Positions 6,387-14,791 of a stretch of 21,089 nt of DNA are shown piece by piece. A program made the translations under genes and the position numbers. The DNA is from a virus. Every line of letters begins with the position of its first letter. Positions within the stretch are counted from its first letter, which is position 1. The notes under the pieces were generated by a model. That model was not told the origin of the DNA. It searched no databases and saw only the letters and a list, made by a program, of their open reading frames with translations. The DNA is taken from IMG/VR virus record IMGVR_UViG_3300011114_000078, positions 1 through 21,089 of that record; one strand, 5' to 3'.

Positions 6387-7814
6387 ATGCCTCCAAAAAA
6401 AAATTTAGCAACTCCCGAGAACCCGTTTATCGAGTTCGCGTTGCGCTACCGGAATGACCCAGTGCTGTTTGTCAGGGAGGTGCTGAACACCGAGCCTGAC
6501 ACTTGGCAAGTAGAGTTCCTGAATCACATTGCGGCTGGCAACCGACGCATCAGCGTACGCTCCGGCCACGGCGTAGGCAAGTCAACGGCCAGCGCCTGGG
6601 CGATGCTCTGGTATCTGTTTTTGCGGTTCCCTGTCAAGATTGTCGTTACAGCGCCGACGTCAAGCCAGCTTTACGACGCCCTGTTCGCGGAACTGAAGCG
6701 GTGGGTTAAGCAGTTGCCGCCCATGCTGCAAGAGCAGTTGGACGTGAAGCAGGACAGGGTCGAGGTGAAGGAGGCTCCCAACGAGGCGTTTATCTCGGCC
6801 AGGACAAGCCGCGCAGAGCAGCCCGAGGCATTGCAAGGTGTTCACTCCGACAACGTCATGCTGGTGGCCGACGAGGCATCCGGCATCCCCGAGGCGGTGT
6901 TCGAAGCCGCAGCAGGCTCAATGTCGGGTCACAAGGCGGTGACGCTGCTGCTGGGGAATCCAGTGCGCTCAACGGGTTTCTTCTATGACACCCACAACCG
7001 GCTGAAGGATGATTGGGTGACGATGAAGGTGAGTTGCGCCGACTCGCCCCGCGTCTCAGAGGCTTACCTGGGCGAGATGGCGGCACGCTACGGCGAGGAG
7101 TCAAATGCCTACCGGATTCGCGTACTTGGCGAGTTCCCGCGCTCAGATGACGATACCGTCATCCCTATGGAGTTGCTGGAGATGGCGCAGCAGCGAGACG
7201 TTGAGCCTAGTCAGTCAGCGCCAATGGTCTGGGGTCTGGACGTCGCCAGGTTTGGGTCGGACCGGTCTGCACTCTGCAAGCGCAAGGGGAACGCGGTGAC
7301 CGAGCCAATCAAGACGTGGAAGAACCTGGACCTGATGCAACTCACCGGCGCGGTGGTGTCCGAGTACGAGTCCCTGCCACCATCCGAGCGACCTACCGAG
7401 ATCCTGGTGGACAGCATCGGCCTTGGCGCGGGAGTGGTTGACCGGCTGCGGGAGCTGAATCTTCCCTGTCGCGGCATCAACGTCTCCGAGAGTCCAGCGA
7501 TGGGCGCGACGTACCGGAATCTGAAGGCTGAGCTATGGCACAAGGCCAAAGCCTGGCTGGAGGGTCGGGACTGCAAGATGCCGAAAGATGAGGCGCTGGT
7601 GGCAGAGTTGGCCATCGTCCGATATTCGTTTACCAGTTCGGGGAAGATTCAGATTGAGGGTAAGGATGAGATTCGCAAGCGCGGGTTCCCGAGTCCGGAC
7701 AGGGCAGACGCCTTTTGCCTGACGTTTGCGTCAGATGCGGTGATCGGAGCATTTGGCGGGGCTAAAGTGTCCTGGAATAAGCCACTGCGCAGGAATCTTC
7801 CGCGAGTAGCATAA
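6387..7814 (+). CDS. terL: Terminase large subunit (packaging ATPase and nuclease)
   Basis: A 475-residue motor protein taken from ATG 6387; a TTG at 6378 is also in frame, and neither has a clear ribosome binding site. The ATPase half has Walker A RSGHGVGKS (58-66), a Walker B strand ending in ADE (VMLVADEAS, D162/E163) and a coupling-type LLGNP segment. The RNase H-like nuclease half has GLDVARFGSDRSAL (D285), ILVDSIGLGAGVVD (D342) and PDRADAFCL (D438/D441), the expected three acidic clusters. It cuts concatemeric DNA and pumps it through the portal. All catalytic residues are present and the length is normal. Confidence 0.95.
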   Translation: MPPKKNLATPENPFIEFALRYRNDPVLFVREVLNTEPDTWQVEFLNHIAAGNRRISVRSGHGVGKSTASAWAMLWYLFLRFPVKIVVTAPTSSQLYDALFAELKRWVKQLPPMLQEQLDVKQDRVEVKEAPNEAFISARTSRAEQPEALQGVHSDNVMLVADEASGIPEAVFEAAAGSMSGHKAVTLLLGNPVRSTGFFYDTHNRLKDDWVTMKVSCADSPRVSEAYLGEMAARYGEESNAYRIRVLGEFPRSDDDTVIPMELLEMAQQRDVEPSQSAPMVWGLDVARFGSDRSALCKRKGNAVTEPIKTWKNLDLMQLTGAVVSEYESLPPSERPTEILVDSIGLGAGVVDRLRELNLPCRGINVSESPAMGATYRNLKAELWHKAKAWLEGRDCKMPKDEALVAELAIVRYSFTSSGKIQIEGKDEIRKRGFPSPDRADAFCLTFASDAVIGAFGGAKVSWNKPLRRNLPRVA

Positions 7815-7842
7815 TTACGCATCCAACCAAAGGAGTGAATCT

Positions 7843-8013
7843 ATGAAGATTACCAAGGCCGCGAAGAAGATTGCTACTGTGATGAAAGAGTACAAGTCGG
7901 GCAAGCTGCACTCTGGCATGACCAAGCGCGTTGTGAAGAATCCCAAGCAGGCGATTGCTATCGCATTGAGTTCTGCTGGCGTAAAGCCTAAACCTATGAA
8001 GGGGAAGATGTAA
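7843..8013 (+). CDS. Small basic phage protein (DUF6496-like, 56 aa)
   Basis: A 56-residue protein with a strong AGGAG (7831-7835) 7 bases before the ATG. The core reads GKLHSGMTKRVVKNPKQAIAIALSSAG, matching the pattern 'KLHSG...VKNxKQAIAIALSEA' of small phage proteins that I recall as DUF6496. It is lysine-rich with no acidic surface, so nucleic-acid binding or packing inside the capsid is possible; the function is not established. Its TAA overlaps the next ATG (TAATG), implying translational coupling. Confidence 0.82.
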   Translation: MKITKAAKKIATVMKEYKSGKLHSGMTKRVVKNPKQAIAIALSSAGVKPKPMKGKM

Positions 8014-8507
8014 TGGCTACACAAACCCGCGACGTTCCTGGTAAGTACCAGGCGGCGATGAATCAGATGATGACGCCGGCCAAGGAGGTGGCTAAGTGCC
8101 CTATGCCTACCCAGGACGTGGTGCTGAATCTGAAGAATCGGGCGAAGGCGATCACCACTGCCGCCTACGGCCCTGAGAATCCCGCGTTGCCGAACACGGC
8201 CTACTGGAAGAAGAAGGCAGACACCTGGGACGTGAGCATCGATGACGCGAAGAAGAGCCGCTGCGGTAACTGCGCGGCGTTTAACGTGCAGGACTCGATC
8301 AAGCAGTGCATTGCTAAAGGAATTGGAAATGAAGCAGACCCTTGGGGAACTATACGACTCGCTGACCTCGGCTATTGCGAGATTTTTGACTTCAAGTGCG
8401 CAGCTACTCGAACGTGCGATGCTTGGGTTACGGGCGGCCCTAACGATGGCAGCGCAGACTCTGAAGAGCCTGTGGACACGAAACTAGAGGGCGGGGTGGA
8501 AGAATGA
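8013..8507 (+). CDS. Cysteine-rich phage protein, probable metal-binding (164 aa)
   Basis: A 164-residue protein with cysteines at 29, 84, 87, 99, 122, 129 and 135. The block RCGNCAAF ... QCIAKG ... LGYCEIFDFKCAATRTCDAW resembles a conserved element found next to phage packaging genes, in which the Cys pattern could hold a metal ion or an Fe-S cluster. The N-terminal 80 residues and the acidic C-terminus (SADSEEPVDTKLEGGVEE) look flexible. There is no signal peptide or membrane segment. Its role is unknown; the head-gene position suggests a virion or assembly component. Confidence 0.82.
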   Translation: MATQTRDVPGKYQAAMNQMMTPAKEVAKCPMPTQDVVLNLKNRAKAITTAAYGPENPALPNTAYWKKKADTWDVSIDDAKKSRCGNCAAFNVQDSIKQCIAKGIGNEADPWGTIRLADLGYCEIFDFKCAATRTCDAWVTGGPNDGSADSEEPVDTKLEGGVEE

Positions 8508-8659
8508 AGAAGCCAGGTTTGTACGCCAACATTCACGCCAAGCAGGCCCGTATTAAGGCTGGCTCAGGCGAGAAGATGAACAAACCTGGCACAAAGGCAG
8601 CGCCCAGCGCAGCCGACTTCCGCAAGGCGGCCAAGACAGCCAAGCCGGTGAAGAAGTGA
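8504..8659 (+). CDS. Small basic phage protein (GLYANIHAK type, 51 aa)
   Basis: A 51-residue, very lysine-rich protein whose ATG overlaps the previous stop (ATGA). It opens with KKPGLYANIHAKQARIKAG and continues SGEKMNKPGTKAAPSAADF, a sequence pattern I recognise from small proteins in many environmental podoviruses next to terL. Its function is unknown. The basic character and position suggest a DNA-packing or internal capsid protein, which is inference. Confidence 0.78.
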   Translation: MKKPGLYANIHAKQARIKAGSGEKMNKPGTKAAPSAADFRKAAKTAKPVKK

Positions 8660-8946
8660 CAGCGGCCTGGACACGCAAGGAGGGCAAGTCGGCCACTGGC
8701 GGGTTGAATGCCAAGGGTCGCGCCAGCGCCAAAGCCGAGGGCATGAATCTCAAGCCTCCGGTGAAGTCCGGCGATAACCCGCGTCGGGCGTCTTTCCTGG
8801 CGCGGATGAGTGGTATGCCTGGTCCTGAGATGAAGGACGGGAAACCGACCAGGTTGCTGCTGAGTCTAAACGCCTGGGGAGCGTCATCCAAGGCAGACGC
8901 CAAGGCCAAGGCGAAGGCCATATCCGCGAGGAACAAGGCCAAGTGA
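8656..8946 (+). CDS. Small basic phage protein (DUF6321-like, 96 aa)
   Basis: A 96-residue protein beginning at a GTG that overlaps the previous stop (GTGA). Key stretches are WTRKEGKSATGGLNAKGRASAK, NLKPPVKSGDNPRRASFLARM and SGMPGPEMKDGKPTRLLLSLNAWG, the conserved order of the family I recall as DUF6321. It ends in an Ala/Lys repeat (KADAKAKAKAIS). Function is unknown. Together with its two basic neighbours it forms a trio of lysine-rich proteins between the packaging motor and the portal. Confidence 0.8.
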   Translation: MTAAWTRKEGKSATGGLNAKGRASAKAEGMNLKPPVKSGDNPRRASFLARMSGMPGPEMKDGKPTRLLLSLNAWGASSKADAKAKAKAISARNKAK

Positions 8947-9635
8947 TAAGCCCCATTGCCATCAGCACCGTCCACGGCAAGAACCTGGCGGTGATGCTGG
9001 CGTCTATCCGCGAGTATTGCCCCGAGATTCCGGTGTACTTGCGCGGTCCTGCCTCGGTCCTGGATCGGTTCGACGCCGACGTGAAGATGGTCGGCCTGCC
9101 TCGCAACTTTGGCGAGGACTACAACGACATCATCAACTGCGCACTGAAGGATTTCGACTCTGTCGTGGTGGCGAATGACGATATTGTCCTGACCCCCACC
9201 AGCTACCGCGTCCTGATGGACGACGTGGATATCATCAGCGACCTGAGCCTGAACCCTGGTTGGGTGGCCTCCAGGTGCGATTCTGCGCGTGCTGTGCAGA
9301 ATATTCGCTGGAATCCCGAGGGTGAAACCATCGATATGTGCAGATTCACGTCCGAATCCAAGATTCGGCGCGCTGATGTCATATCGCCCATATTCGCCTG
9401 GATTTGTGCAGATGCCTTTACCAAATGCCCATTTCCACCCCTAAATTGGTACTCGGATGATGTGCAATGCACCGACCTGGAGGAACTGGGTTACGAGAAT
9501 TATGTGAGCGCGTCCTATGTCCACCATGTCGGGAGCCAGACTGTGGGCGTGAACGCCGAGATGCTAACCAACCAGGCGCTGCCCTGGCTTATGAAACACC
9601 GACCCAAATATGTCCAACGCTGGTTTGACTCTTAA
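8943..9635 (+). CDS. Putative glycosyltransferase (GT-A fold, family 2-like)
   Basis: A 230-residue protein starting at a GTG that overlaps the previous stop. The beginning (ISPIAISTVHGKNLAVMLASIREYCP) looks like the nucleotide-sugar Rossmann start of GT-A enzymes. NFGEDYNDIINCALKDFDSVVVANDDIVLTP gives the conserved 'late N...ND(D)' region, with N78-D79-D80 in the place of the metal-binding DxD. WYSDDVQCTDLEELGYENY (from about residue 168) resembles the catalytic (E/D)D acceptor-side motif. It should transfer a sugar from a nucleotide donor; the acceptor is unknown. It sits within the head-gene operon, overlapping a methyltransferase gene by 26 bases, so the two may act on the same target. 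Confidence 0.65.
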   Translation: MISPIAISTVHGKNLAVMLASIREYCPEIPVYLRGPASVLDRFDADVKMVGLPRNFGEDYNDIINCALKDFDSVVVANDDIVLTPTSYRVLMDDVDIISDLSLNPGWVASRCDSARAVQNIRWNPEGETIDMCRFTSESKIRRADVISPIFAWICADAFTKCPFPPLNWYSDDVQCTDLEELGYENYVSASYVHHVGSQTVGVNAEMLTNQALPWLMKHRPKYVQRWFDS

Positions 9636-10146
9636 CCTGGGGTCCGGTAAGGACTACAAGGATGACGCACTCAACGCTGACATCCGGCCAGACGTAGGCG
9701 CTGATTGGGTTGTGGACATCTCCGATATGCACATTGGAGGGATCGTCCGCTGGAAGGACAGATACGTCACCATCAAGCGCGGAGGCTTTGAGCGAATCAT
9801 TGCCTTTGACGTTTTGGAGCATATCCCCAACCTGGTCAAGGCCATGACCAACTGCCGCGATCTGCTGGCTGATGGCGGTGAGATGCATATCGTCGTGCCC
9901 TACGAGTTGGGTTTAGGCGCTTGGCAGGACCCGACGCACGTCCGAGCGTTTAACGAGAATTCATGGGTGTACTACTGCGCCTGGCACTGGTACTTGGGAT
10001 GGAAAGAACACCGATTTGAGATGACGCACCTGGATTTCCGTCTCTCAGAGTATGGGAAAACCCTAGAATTGGAAGAAGACGAGTTGTTGCGCACGCCTCG
10101 GGCGGTGGACTCCATGTACGTCGTACTTAGAAAGATACCCGTATGA
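9610..10146 (+). CDS. SAM-dependent methyltransferase (class I, type 11-like)
   Basis: A 178-residue protein with SAM motif LNLGSGKDY (8-16), a motif II/III region ending ADWVVDISD, and FDVLEHI (66-72), the standard post-II motif of class I methyltransferases. Later DPTHVRAFNENSW (107-119) is a block common in methyltransferases acting on sugars or small molecules rather than DNA. No DNA-recognition domain or (D/S)PPY motif is present. It overlaps the glycosyltransferase gene by 26 bases and its stop overlaps the portal start (ATGA), so its expression is locked to head assembly. Methylation of a transferred sugar is a plausible, unproven role. Confidence 0.85.
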   Translation: MSNAGLTLNLGSGKDYKDDALNADIRPDVGADWVVDISDMHIGGIVRWKDRYVTIKRGGFERIIAFDVLEHIPNLVKAMTNCRDLLADGGEMHIVVPYELGLGAWQDPTHVRAFNENSWVYYCAWHWYLGWKEHRFEMTHLDFRLSEYGKTLELEEDELLRTPRAVDSMYVVLRKIPV

Positions 10147-12263
10147 ACATGAACGAATTGCCTGTTACCACTGACGTGGCAGCCCAGCAGCCTATGGATG
10201 ACACCGAACTCGAGGCCATCATCGGGCAGGACCTGACAGACGCTGTCAGTTATATCGATTCCGATATATCTCCCATCCGAGCGATGGGAACCGCCTACTA
10301 CCGTGGAGACCCGTTCGGGAACGAGGAAGACGGGCGCTCCCAGGTGGTTGCGATGGAGGTGCGCGACACCGTGTCGGCCATGATGCCAAGCCTGATGCGG
10401 GTGTTTTTCTCTAGCGAGAACACCGTCGAGTACGTCCCCGAGACACCGGCAGACGTGGAACACGCCAAGCAGGCAACCGACTACGCGAATTTCGTGTTCA
10501 ACCGTGACAACAACGGTTTTATGACTACCTACGCCATCTTCAAAGATAGCCTGGTGCGTAAGTGCGGCATTGCTAAGTTCTGGTGGGAGGACTCCGAGAA
10601 GGTGGAAATCACCGACTTCAGCGGTCTGGATGACCAGACCCTACAGGTGCTGATGCAGGAGCAGGCCGAGGTGAAGATTGTTGTGTCATACCCCGACCCT
10701 GATGCGCCTCCCATGCAGCCACAGATTGACCCTATGACGGGTCAGATGTTAGCGCCTCCACCACAGATGCTGCACGACGTGCAGATCAAGCGCGTCACCA
10801 AGGACGGGCGCATCAAGATCATGGCAGTGCCGCCAGAGGAGTTGCTGATAGACCGCCGAGCGCGGTCCTTTGACGATTGCAGCCTGATCGCGCACCGGAA
10901 GATGGCGACCGTCGCCGAACTTATTGCGATGGGCTACGACGAGGACGAGGTGCTGGACAACGTCACAGCCTCCGACCTGGACGATAACGAGGAATATCTG
11001 GCACGCCAGCCGCTGGCCACTGCCATAGGTCAGACCGACAGCGCAAACCCTATGCAGCGGCGCGTCCTGTACATCGAGGCGTACGAGCGCATTGACTACG
11101 ACGGCGATGGCATCCCCGAACTTCGCAAGATTTGCTGCATGGGTTCCGGTTACAAGGTTGTGCGCAATTTGCCGGCGTCCTACATCCCGTTTGTGGACTT
11201 CCCATGCGACCCCGAGCCACACACCAGTCCCATCGAGGCGATGTCCATTTTCGATATCACGCACGACATCCAAGAAATCAAGTCCGAGATTCTGCGCAAC
11301 ACGCTGGACTCTTTGGCGCAGTCCATCCACCCCCGCACTGCCGTAGTCGAGGGTCAGGTCAACATGGATGACGTGCTGAACAACGAGACGGGAGCCGTGA
11401 TTCGTATGCGTGCGCCTGGCATGGTGCAACCGTTCTCCAGCCCGTTCGTCGGGCAGGCCGCGTTCCCCATGCTGGACTACATCGACCAGATCAAGGAAGA
11501 CCGCACCGGCATGAGCAAGGCCGCGATGGGTCTCAACGCCGACGCATTGCAGTCCAGCACCAAGGCGGCGGTGGCCGCCACCATCAGCGCTTCACAGGGC
11601 CGCATCGAACTCACGGCGCGGATGATGGCCGAGGGAATGAAGAAGCTGTTTAAAGGCATCCTGTTCCTGATGGTGACCCACCAGGACAAGCCCCGCACGA
11701 TCCGGTTGCGCGACAAGTTTGTGGAGATCGATCCCCGCGCCTGGAACGCCAACATGGATGTGAGCATCAACATCGGCCTGGGTAACGGCGACACCAACGA
11801 GCGCCTACAGGCTCTGATGATGATTAGCGCCAAGCAGCAGGAGGCTCTGACGCAACTCGGCGCTCAGAACCCGCTGGTAAGCCCATCCATGTACGCCAGC
11901 ACCCTGCGCAAGATTGTGGAACTCAGCGGGTTCAAGGACTCCAGCCAGTTTTTCAATGACATTCCCGCAGACTATCAGCCGCCAGCGCCTCCACCTCCCA
12001 AGCCGACACCAGAGGAGGTGCTGGCCGAGGTCCAGGCCAAGTCCATCGAGGCCGACATCCAGAAGAAGGCCGCCGAGTTGGAACTCAAGCGCGAGCAGAT
12101 GATCCGCGACGATGACTTCCGGCGCGACCAACTGGCGCAGGATGGACTACTAAAGAAATATGAAATTGAGTTAAAGTACAACGCACAAATTAGCAACGCT
12201 GAGATTCAAGCTGTCACCAGCATGAATCGAGAGGCACCCATCAACCAACCTGGAATGGCATGA
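10143..12263 (+). CDS. Portal protein (podovirus type)
   Basis: A 706-residue protein, the right size for a podovirus portal. The N-terminal region has AYYRGDPFGNEEDGRSQVVAMEVRDTV followed by MMPSLMRVFF, characteristic of P22/SU10-type portals. The middle includes DYDGDGIPELRKI and IPFVDFPCDPEPHTSPIEA, and the stretch TGMSKAAMGLNADALQSSTKAAVAA typical of the same family. The last 100 residues start Pro-rich (PPAPPPPKPTPEE) and run into a charged coiled coil (VQAKSIEADIQKKAAELELKREQM), as in the barrel of P22 portals. It forms the dodecameric ring at the capsid vertex, docks the terminase and joins the adaptor. ATGA overlaps couple it to both neighbours. Confidence 0.92.
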   Translation: MNMNELPVTTDVAAQQPMDDTELEAIIGQDLTDAVSYIDSDISPIRAMGTAYYRGDPFGNEEDGRSQVVAMEVRDTVSAMMPSLMRVFFSSENTVEYVPETPADVEHAKQATDYANFVFNRDNNGFMTTYAIFKDSLVRKCGIAKFWWEDSEKVEITDFSGLDDQTLQVLMQEQAEVKIVVSYPDPDAPPMQPQIDPMTGQMLAPPPQMLHDVQIKRVTKDGRIKIMAVPPEELLIDRRARSFDDCSLIAHRKMATVAELIAMGYDEDEVLDNVTASDLDDNEEYLARQPLATAIGQTDSANPMQRRVLYIEAYERIDYDGDGIPELRKICCMGSGYKVVRNLPASYIPFVDFPCDPEPHTSPIEAMSIFDITHDIQEIKSEILRNTLDSLAQSIHPRTAVVEGQVNMDDVLNNETGAVIRMRAPGMVQPFSSPFVGQAAFPMLDYIDQIKEDRTGMSKAAMGLNADALQSSTKAAVAATISASQGRIELTARMMAEGMKKLFKGILFLMVTHQDKPRTIRLRDKFVEIDPRAWNANMDVSINIGLGNGDTNERLQALMMISAKQQEALTQLGAQNPLVSPSMYASTLRKIVELSGFKDSSQFFNDIPADYQPPAPPPPKPTPEEVLAEVQAKSIEADIQKKAAELELKREQMIRDDDFRRDQLAQDGLLKKYEIELKYNAQISNAEIQAVTSMNREAPINQPGMA

Positions 12264-12511
12264 CAGATCAAGTAATTCGCTCTGGCCGCAAGGCACAGGA
12301 ACTCTTAGAGGATGAGACGTTCAACACAGCAATCACCAAGATTGAGAACGAACAACTCTGGATTTTCAAGAGCAGCAAACCCGAAGAATCCGCGAAACGC
12401 GAGATGGCCTGGTCCATGTTGAGGGCAATTGAGAACCTCAAGAATGAACTGACAAAGACCATCGACAACGCAAAAGTGGCGCAGCGTGCGCTGGAACGGG
12501 TTAGCAAATGA
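12260..12511 (+). CDS. Small helical phage protein between portal and scaffold (83 aa)
   Basis: An 83-residue, almost wholly helical protein (FNTAITKIENEQLWIF, SMLRAIENLKNELTKTIDNAK), with ATGA overlaps on both sides. Similar small proteins occur at this place in related podoviruses, but I do not know a function. Coupling to portal and scaffold suggests a head-assembly or minor virion role. Confidence 0.78.
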   Translation: MTDQVIRSGRKAQELLEDETFNTAITKIENEQLWIFKSSKPEESAKREMAWSMLRAIENLKNELTKTIDNAKVAQRALERVSK

Positions 12512-13464
12512 CAGAATCACTCAACATGGACGCAGCAGTCCAGGCACTCACGGCCATACTTCCCGAAGAGGGAGAAAAGTCAACCGACGAGGCGTTATCT
12601 CAGGAAACTGAGGCGGCGGTGGATGAAGAATTGTCCGGTGATGCAGACGCATCGGACGATGAAACACCTACCGAACAGTCAGAGGAAGATGAGGAATCAG
12701 AGGAGAGCGAAGAGCCGCAGACTTTCACCGTCAAAGTAGATGGCAAGGAAGTTACTGTAACGCTTGACGAACTCCAACAAGGTTACTCACGCACTCAAGA
12801 CTACACGCGGAAGACCCAGCAGATTGCCGAGGTGCGCAAGCAAGTCGAGCAAGAGAGCCAGGCCATCCGCGCCGAGCGTGCGCAGTACGCTCAACTGTTA
12901 GGAGCATTGGAGCAACAGGTTCAGCAGGCAGCAGAGCCTCAGATCGACTGGGACCGTCTTTATCAAGAGGACCCCATCGAGTGGGTGAGGCAGAAGGAGT
13001 TAGTGCGAGAGAACCAGACCAAGTACGCGGCTATTCAGAGCGAACAGCAGCGTCTTGCAGAAATCTCACGCGCAGAACAGGCGCAGTCTATGCAGGCATT
13101 TCTTGCTCAAGAGCAGGAAAGACTGATGGAAGTCCTACCCGAGTGGAAGGACCCCGCTAAGGCCAAGGCAGAGAAGGCGCTACTCATTGAGTTCGGTCAG
13201 AAAGCCGGATTCCAGCCTGATGAACTGAAGAATATTTTTGACCACCGTGTCGTGAACGTGCTGCGTAAGGCGGCACTGTACGAGCAGATGATGTCCAAGC
13301 GGGGCAACATCAAACCGGTAGTCAACAATGGCCCAAGACCAGCCAAGCCAGGTGCAGCGGGTCGAGTCTCCACGACAAGCGAGTCAACGCGCGCAAAACA
13401 ACGTCTTGCAAAAAGTGGCCGCGTACAAGACGCGGTCTCCGCAATTGAACTTTTATTAAAGTGA
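12508..13464 (+). CDS. Capsid scaffolding protein
   Basis: A 318-residue protein. Residues 20-75 are strongly acidic and low in complexity (ELSGDADASDDETPTEQS, then runs of Glu and Ser). A short beta-rich segment (FTVKVDGKEVTVTLDELQQG) leads to YSRTQDYTRKTQQIAEVRKQ, the typical start of the long coiled coil in podovirus scaffolds, and a helical stretch extends to about residue 270. The C-terminus is basic (GRVSTTSESTRAKQRLAKSG), as needed for docking on the capsid protein. It sits immediately before the capsid gene. It guides procapsid assembly and is then released or cleaved; no protease domain is visible. Confidence 0.88.
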   Translation: MTESLNMDAAVQALTAILPEEGEKSTDEALSQETEAAVDEELSGDADASDDETPTEQSEEDEESEESEEPQTFTVKVDGKEVTVTLDELQQGYSRTQDYTRKTQQIAEVRKQVEQESQAIRAERAQYAQLLGALEQQVQQAAEPQIDWDRLYQEDPIEWVRQKELVRENQTKYAAIQSEQQRLAEISRAEQAQSMQAFLAQEQERLMEVLPEWKDPAKAKAEKALLIEFGQKAGFQPDELKNIFDHRVVNVLRKAALYEQMMSKRGNIKPVVNNGPRPAKPGAAGRVSTTSESTRAKQRLAKSGRVQDAVSAIELLLK

Positions 13465-13471
13465 GTAAATC

Positions 13472-14434
13472 ATGGCAATCGTAACTAACACTTTCACGAC
13501 CTTTGACGCCAAAGGTATCCGTGAAGACCTGTCCAACATCATCACCAATATCGCACCCGAAGAAACTCCTTACATGAGCAACATCGGCCGCGAATCAATC
13601 AGCAACTCGCTGTTTGAATTCCAAAGCGATACCCTGGCAGCAGCCGCTGCCAACAAGCAGATTGAGGGTGACGATGTCGCCTCCTTTGACGCTGTTACCG
13701 CAACTGTGCGCCTGCAAAACTACGCTCAGATTTCGCGCAAGACCATCATCTTGTCCGCGACTGAAGAGGTGGTCAACAAGGCTGGCCGTCGCAGCGAACT
13801 GGCTTACCAGATCGCCAAGCGTAGCGCCGAACTGAAGCGCGACCAAGAGTTCACCATGCTGAATGGCGCGGTGGCTGCTGCTGGTAGCACCAGCGTTGCA
13901 CGCGGTACTGCATCTCTGGGCGCGTGGGTCAAGACCAACGTCGATATGCAGACCAACGGTACTAATCCGTCATACACCACGCTGCCAAACAGCGCACGCA
14001 CTGACGGTAACGTCCGCACCTTTACTGAGACCATTCTCAAGAATGTGATTCAGCAAGTGTGGGCTGCTGGTGGCGCTCCTAAGATTCTGATGACCGGCCC
14101 TGTTAACAAGCAGCGCGTCAGCGGTTTCTCGGGTATCGCCTCTAGCCGTTTCAACATTAACGGTGGTGAAAAACCTGCAACTTTAATTGGAGCCGTGGAT
14201 TTATACGTCAGCGATTTCGGAACCGTGGCCGTTATTGCGAACAGGTTCCAACGTGAGCGTGACGCCTGGGTGTTGGACCCCGAATACGCCAAGATGGTTG
14301 TGCTGCGTCCTTACCAGCAAATTGAACTCGCTAAGACCGGCGACGCTGAGAAGCGTATGTTGCTGGTGGAGTGGGGTCACAAGGTGCTGGCCGAGAATGC
14401 CCACGGCCTGGCTGCTGACCTGATTACGTCGTAA
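13472..14434 (+). CDS. Major capsid protein (HK97 fold, SU10/DUF5309-like)
   Basis: A 320-residue protein that starts 8 bases after the scaffold stop. Recognisable stretches are NIAPEETPYMSNIGR near the N-terminus, ANKQIEGDDVASFDAVTATVRLQNYAQI, and RSAELKRDQEFTMLNGA, then LMTGPVNKQRVSGFSG, DLYVSDFGTVAVIANRF and VLDPEYAKMVVLRPYQQI. This order is that of the SU10-type capsid proteins (DUF5309). The full HK97-fold length is present. It forms the icosahedral shell. A strong terminator immediately follows, so this is the last gene of its unit and probably the most expressed. Confidence 0.92.
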   Translation: MAIVTNTFTTFDAKGIREDLSNIITNIAPEETPYMSNIGRESISNSLFEFQSDTLAAAAANKQIEGDDVASFDAVTATVRLQNYAQISRKTIILSATEEVVNKAGRRSELAYQIAKRSAELKRDQEFTMLNGAVAAAGSTSVARGTASLGAWVKTNVDMQTNGTNPSYTTLPNSARTDGNVRTFTETILKNVIQQVWAAGGAPKILMTGPVNKQRVSGFSGIASSRFNINGGEKPATLIGAVDLYVSDFGTVAVIANRFQRERDAWVLDPEYAKMVVLRPYQQIELAKTGDAEKRMLLVEWGHKVLAENAHGLAADLITS

Positions 14435-14441
14435 TCAATGG

Positions 14442-14471
14442 AAGGGATCAGGGCAACCTGGTCCCTTTTTT
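14442..14471 (+). terminator. Rho-independent terminator after the major capsid gene
   Basis: An 11-bp stem, AAGGGATCAGG (14442-14452) with CCTGGTCCCTT (14457-14467), contains one T-G wobble and closes on a GCAA (GNRA) tetraloop. Six T (14466-14471) follow, overlapping the end of the stem. It separates the abundantly needed capsid gene from the connector and tail genes that begin 6 bases later. Confidence 0.88.
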
Positions 14472-14476
14472 AACGC

Positions 14477-14791
14477 ATGAACAATCAAGTATTTGACGAG
14501 AACAAGGAAGCGGGTATCACCCGCTTTTGGCATTTCAACGATGAAACTGGCCAGGCAACAATTCAGACTCAGCAGGATGTCACAGCAGTTGTTGAAGCGA
14601 ACAAGGCAGATTTCAACCATGTAGATGAACGCGCAAACTGGAAGGGCGAGTGGCATCACGTTGCCAGCATCCCAGAGGCTGTTTACTACCAACTCAAGGC
14701 CGAGGGTAAGTTAGATGACCAGGCGTACATGAAGCGCTGGCTCAACGACCCCGACAACAGATTTTTCAGAACGAGACCTGGACAAGTATGA
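14477..14791 (+). CDS. Conserved small phage protein (104 aa), function unknown
   Basis: A 104-residue protein starting 6 bases after the terminator T-run. The C-terminal half (FNHVDERANWKGEWHHVASIP, KRWLNDPDNRFFRTRPGQV) is aromatic-rich and resembles small proteins found directly after the capsid gene of related podoviruses. No enzymatic motif is seen. An ATGA overlap joins it to the following glycosyltransferase. Confidence 0.8.
   Translation: MNNQVFDENKEAGITRFWHFNDETGQATIQTQQDVTAVVEANKADFNHVDERANWKGEWHHVASIPEAVYYQLKAEGKLDDQAYMKRWLNDPDNRFFRTRPGQV

Noticed and set aside
10749-11429. 226-residue open frame on the - strand inside the portal gene
   Set aside because: Antisense shadow of a gene with clear portal features; His/Val/Asp bias is typical of such shadows.
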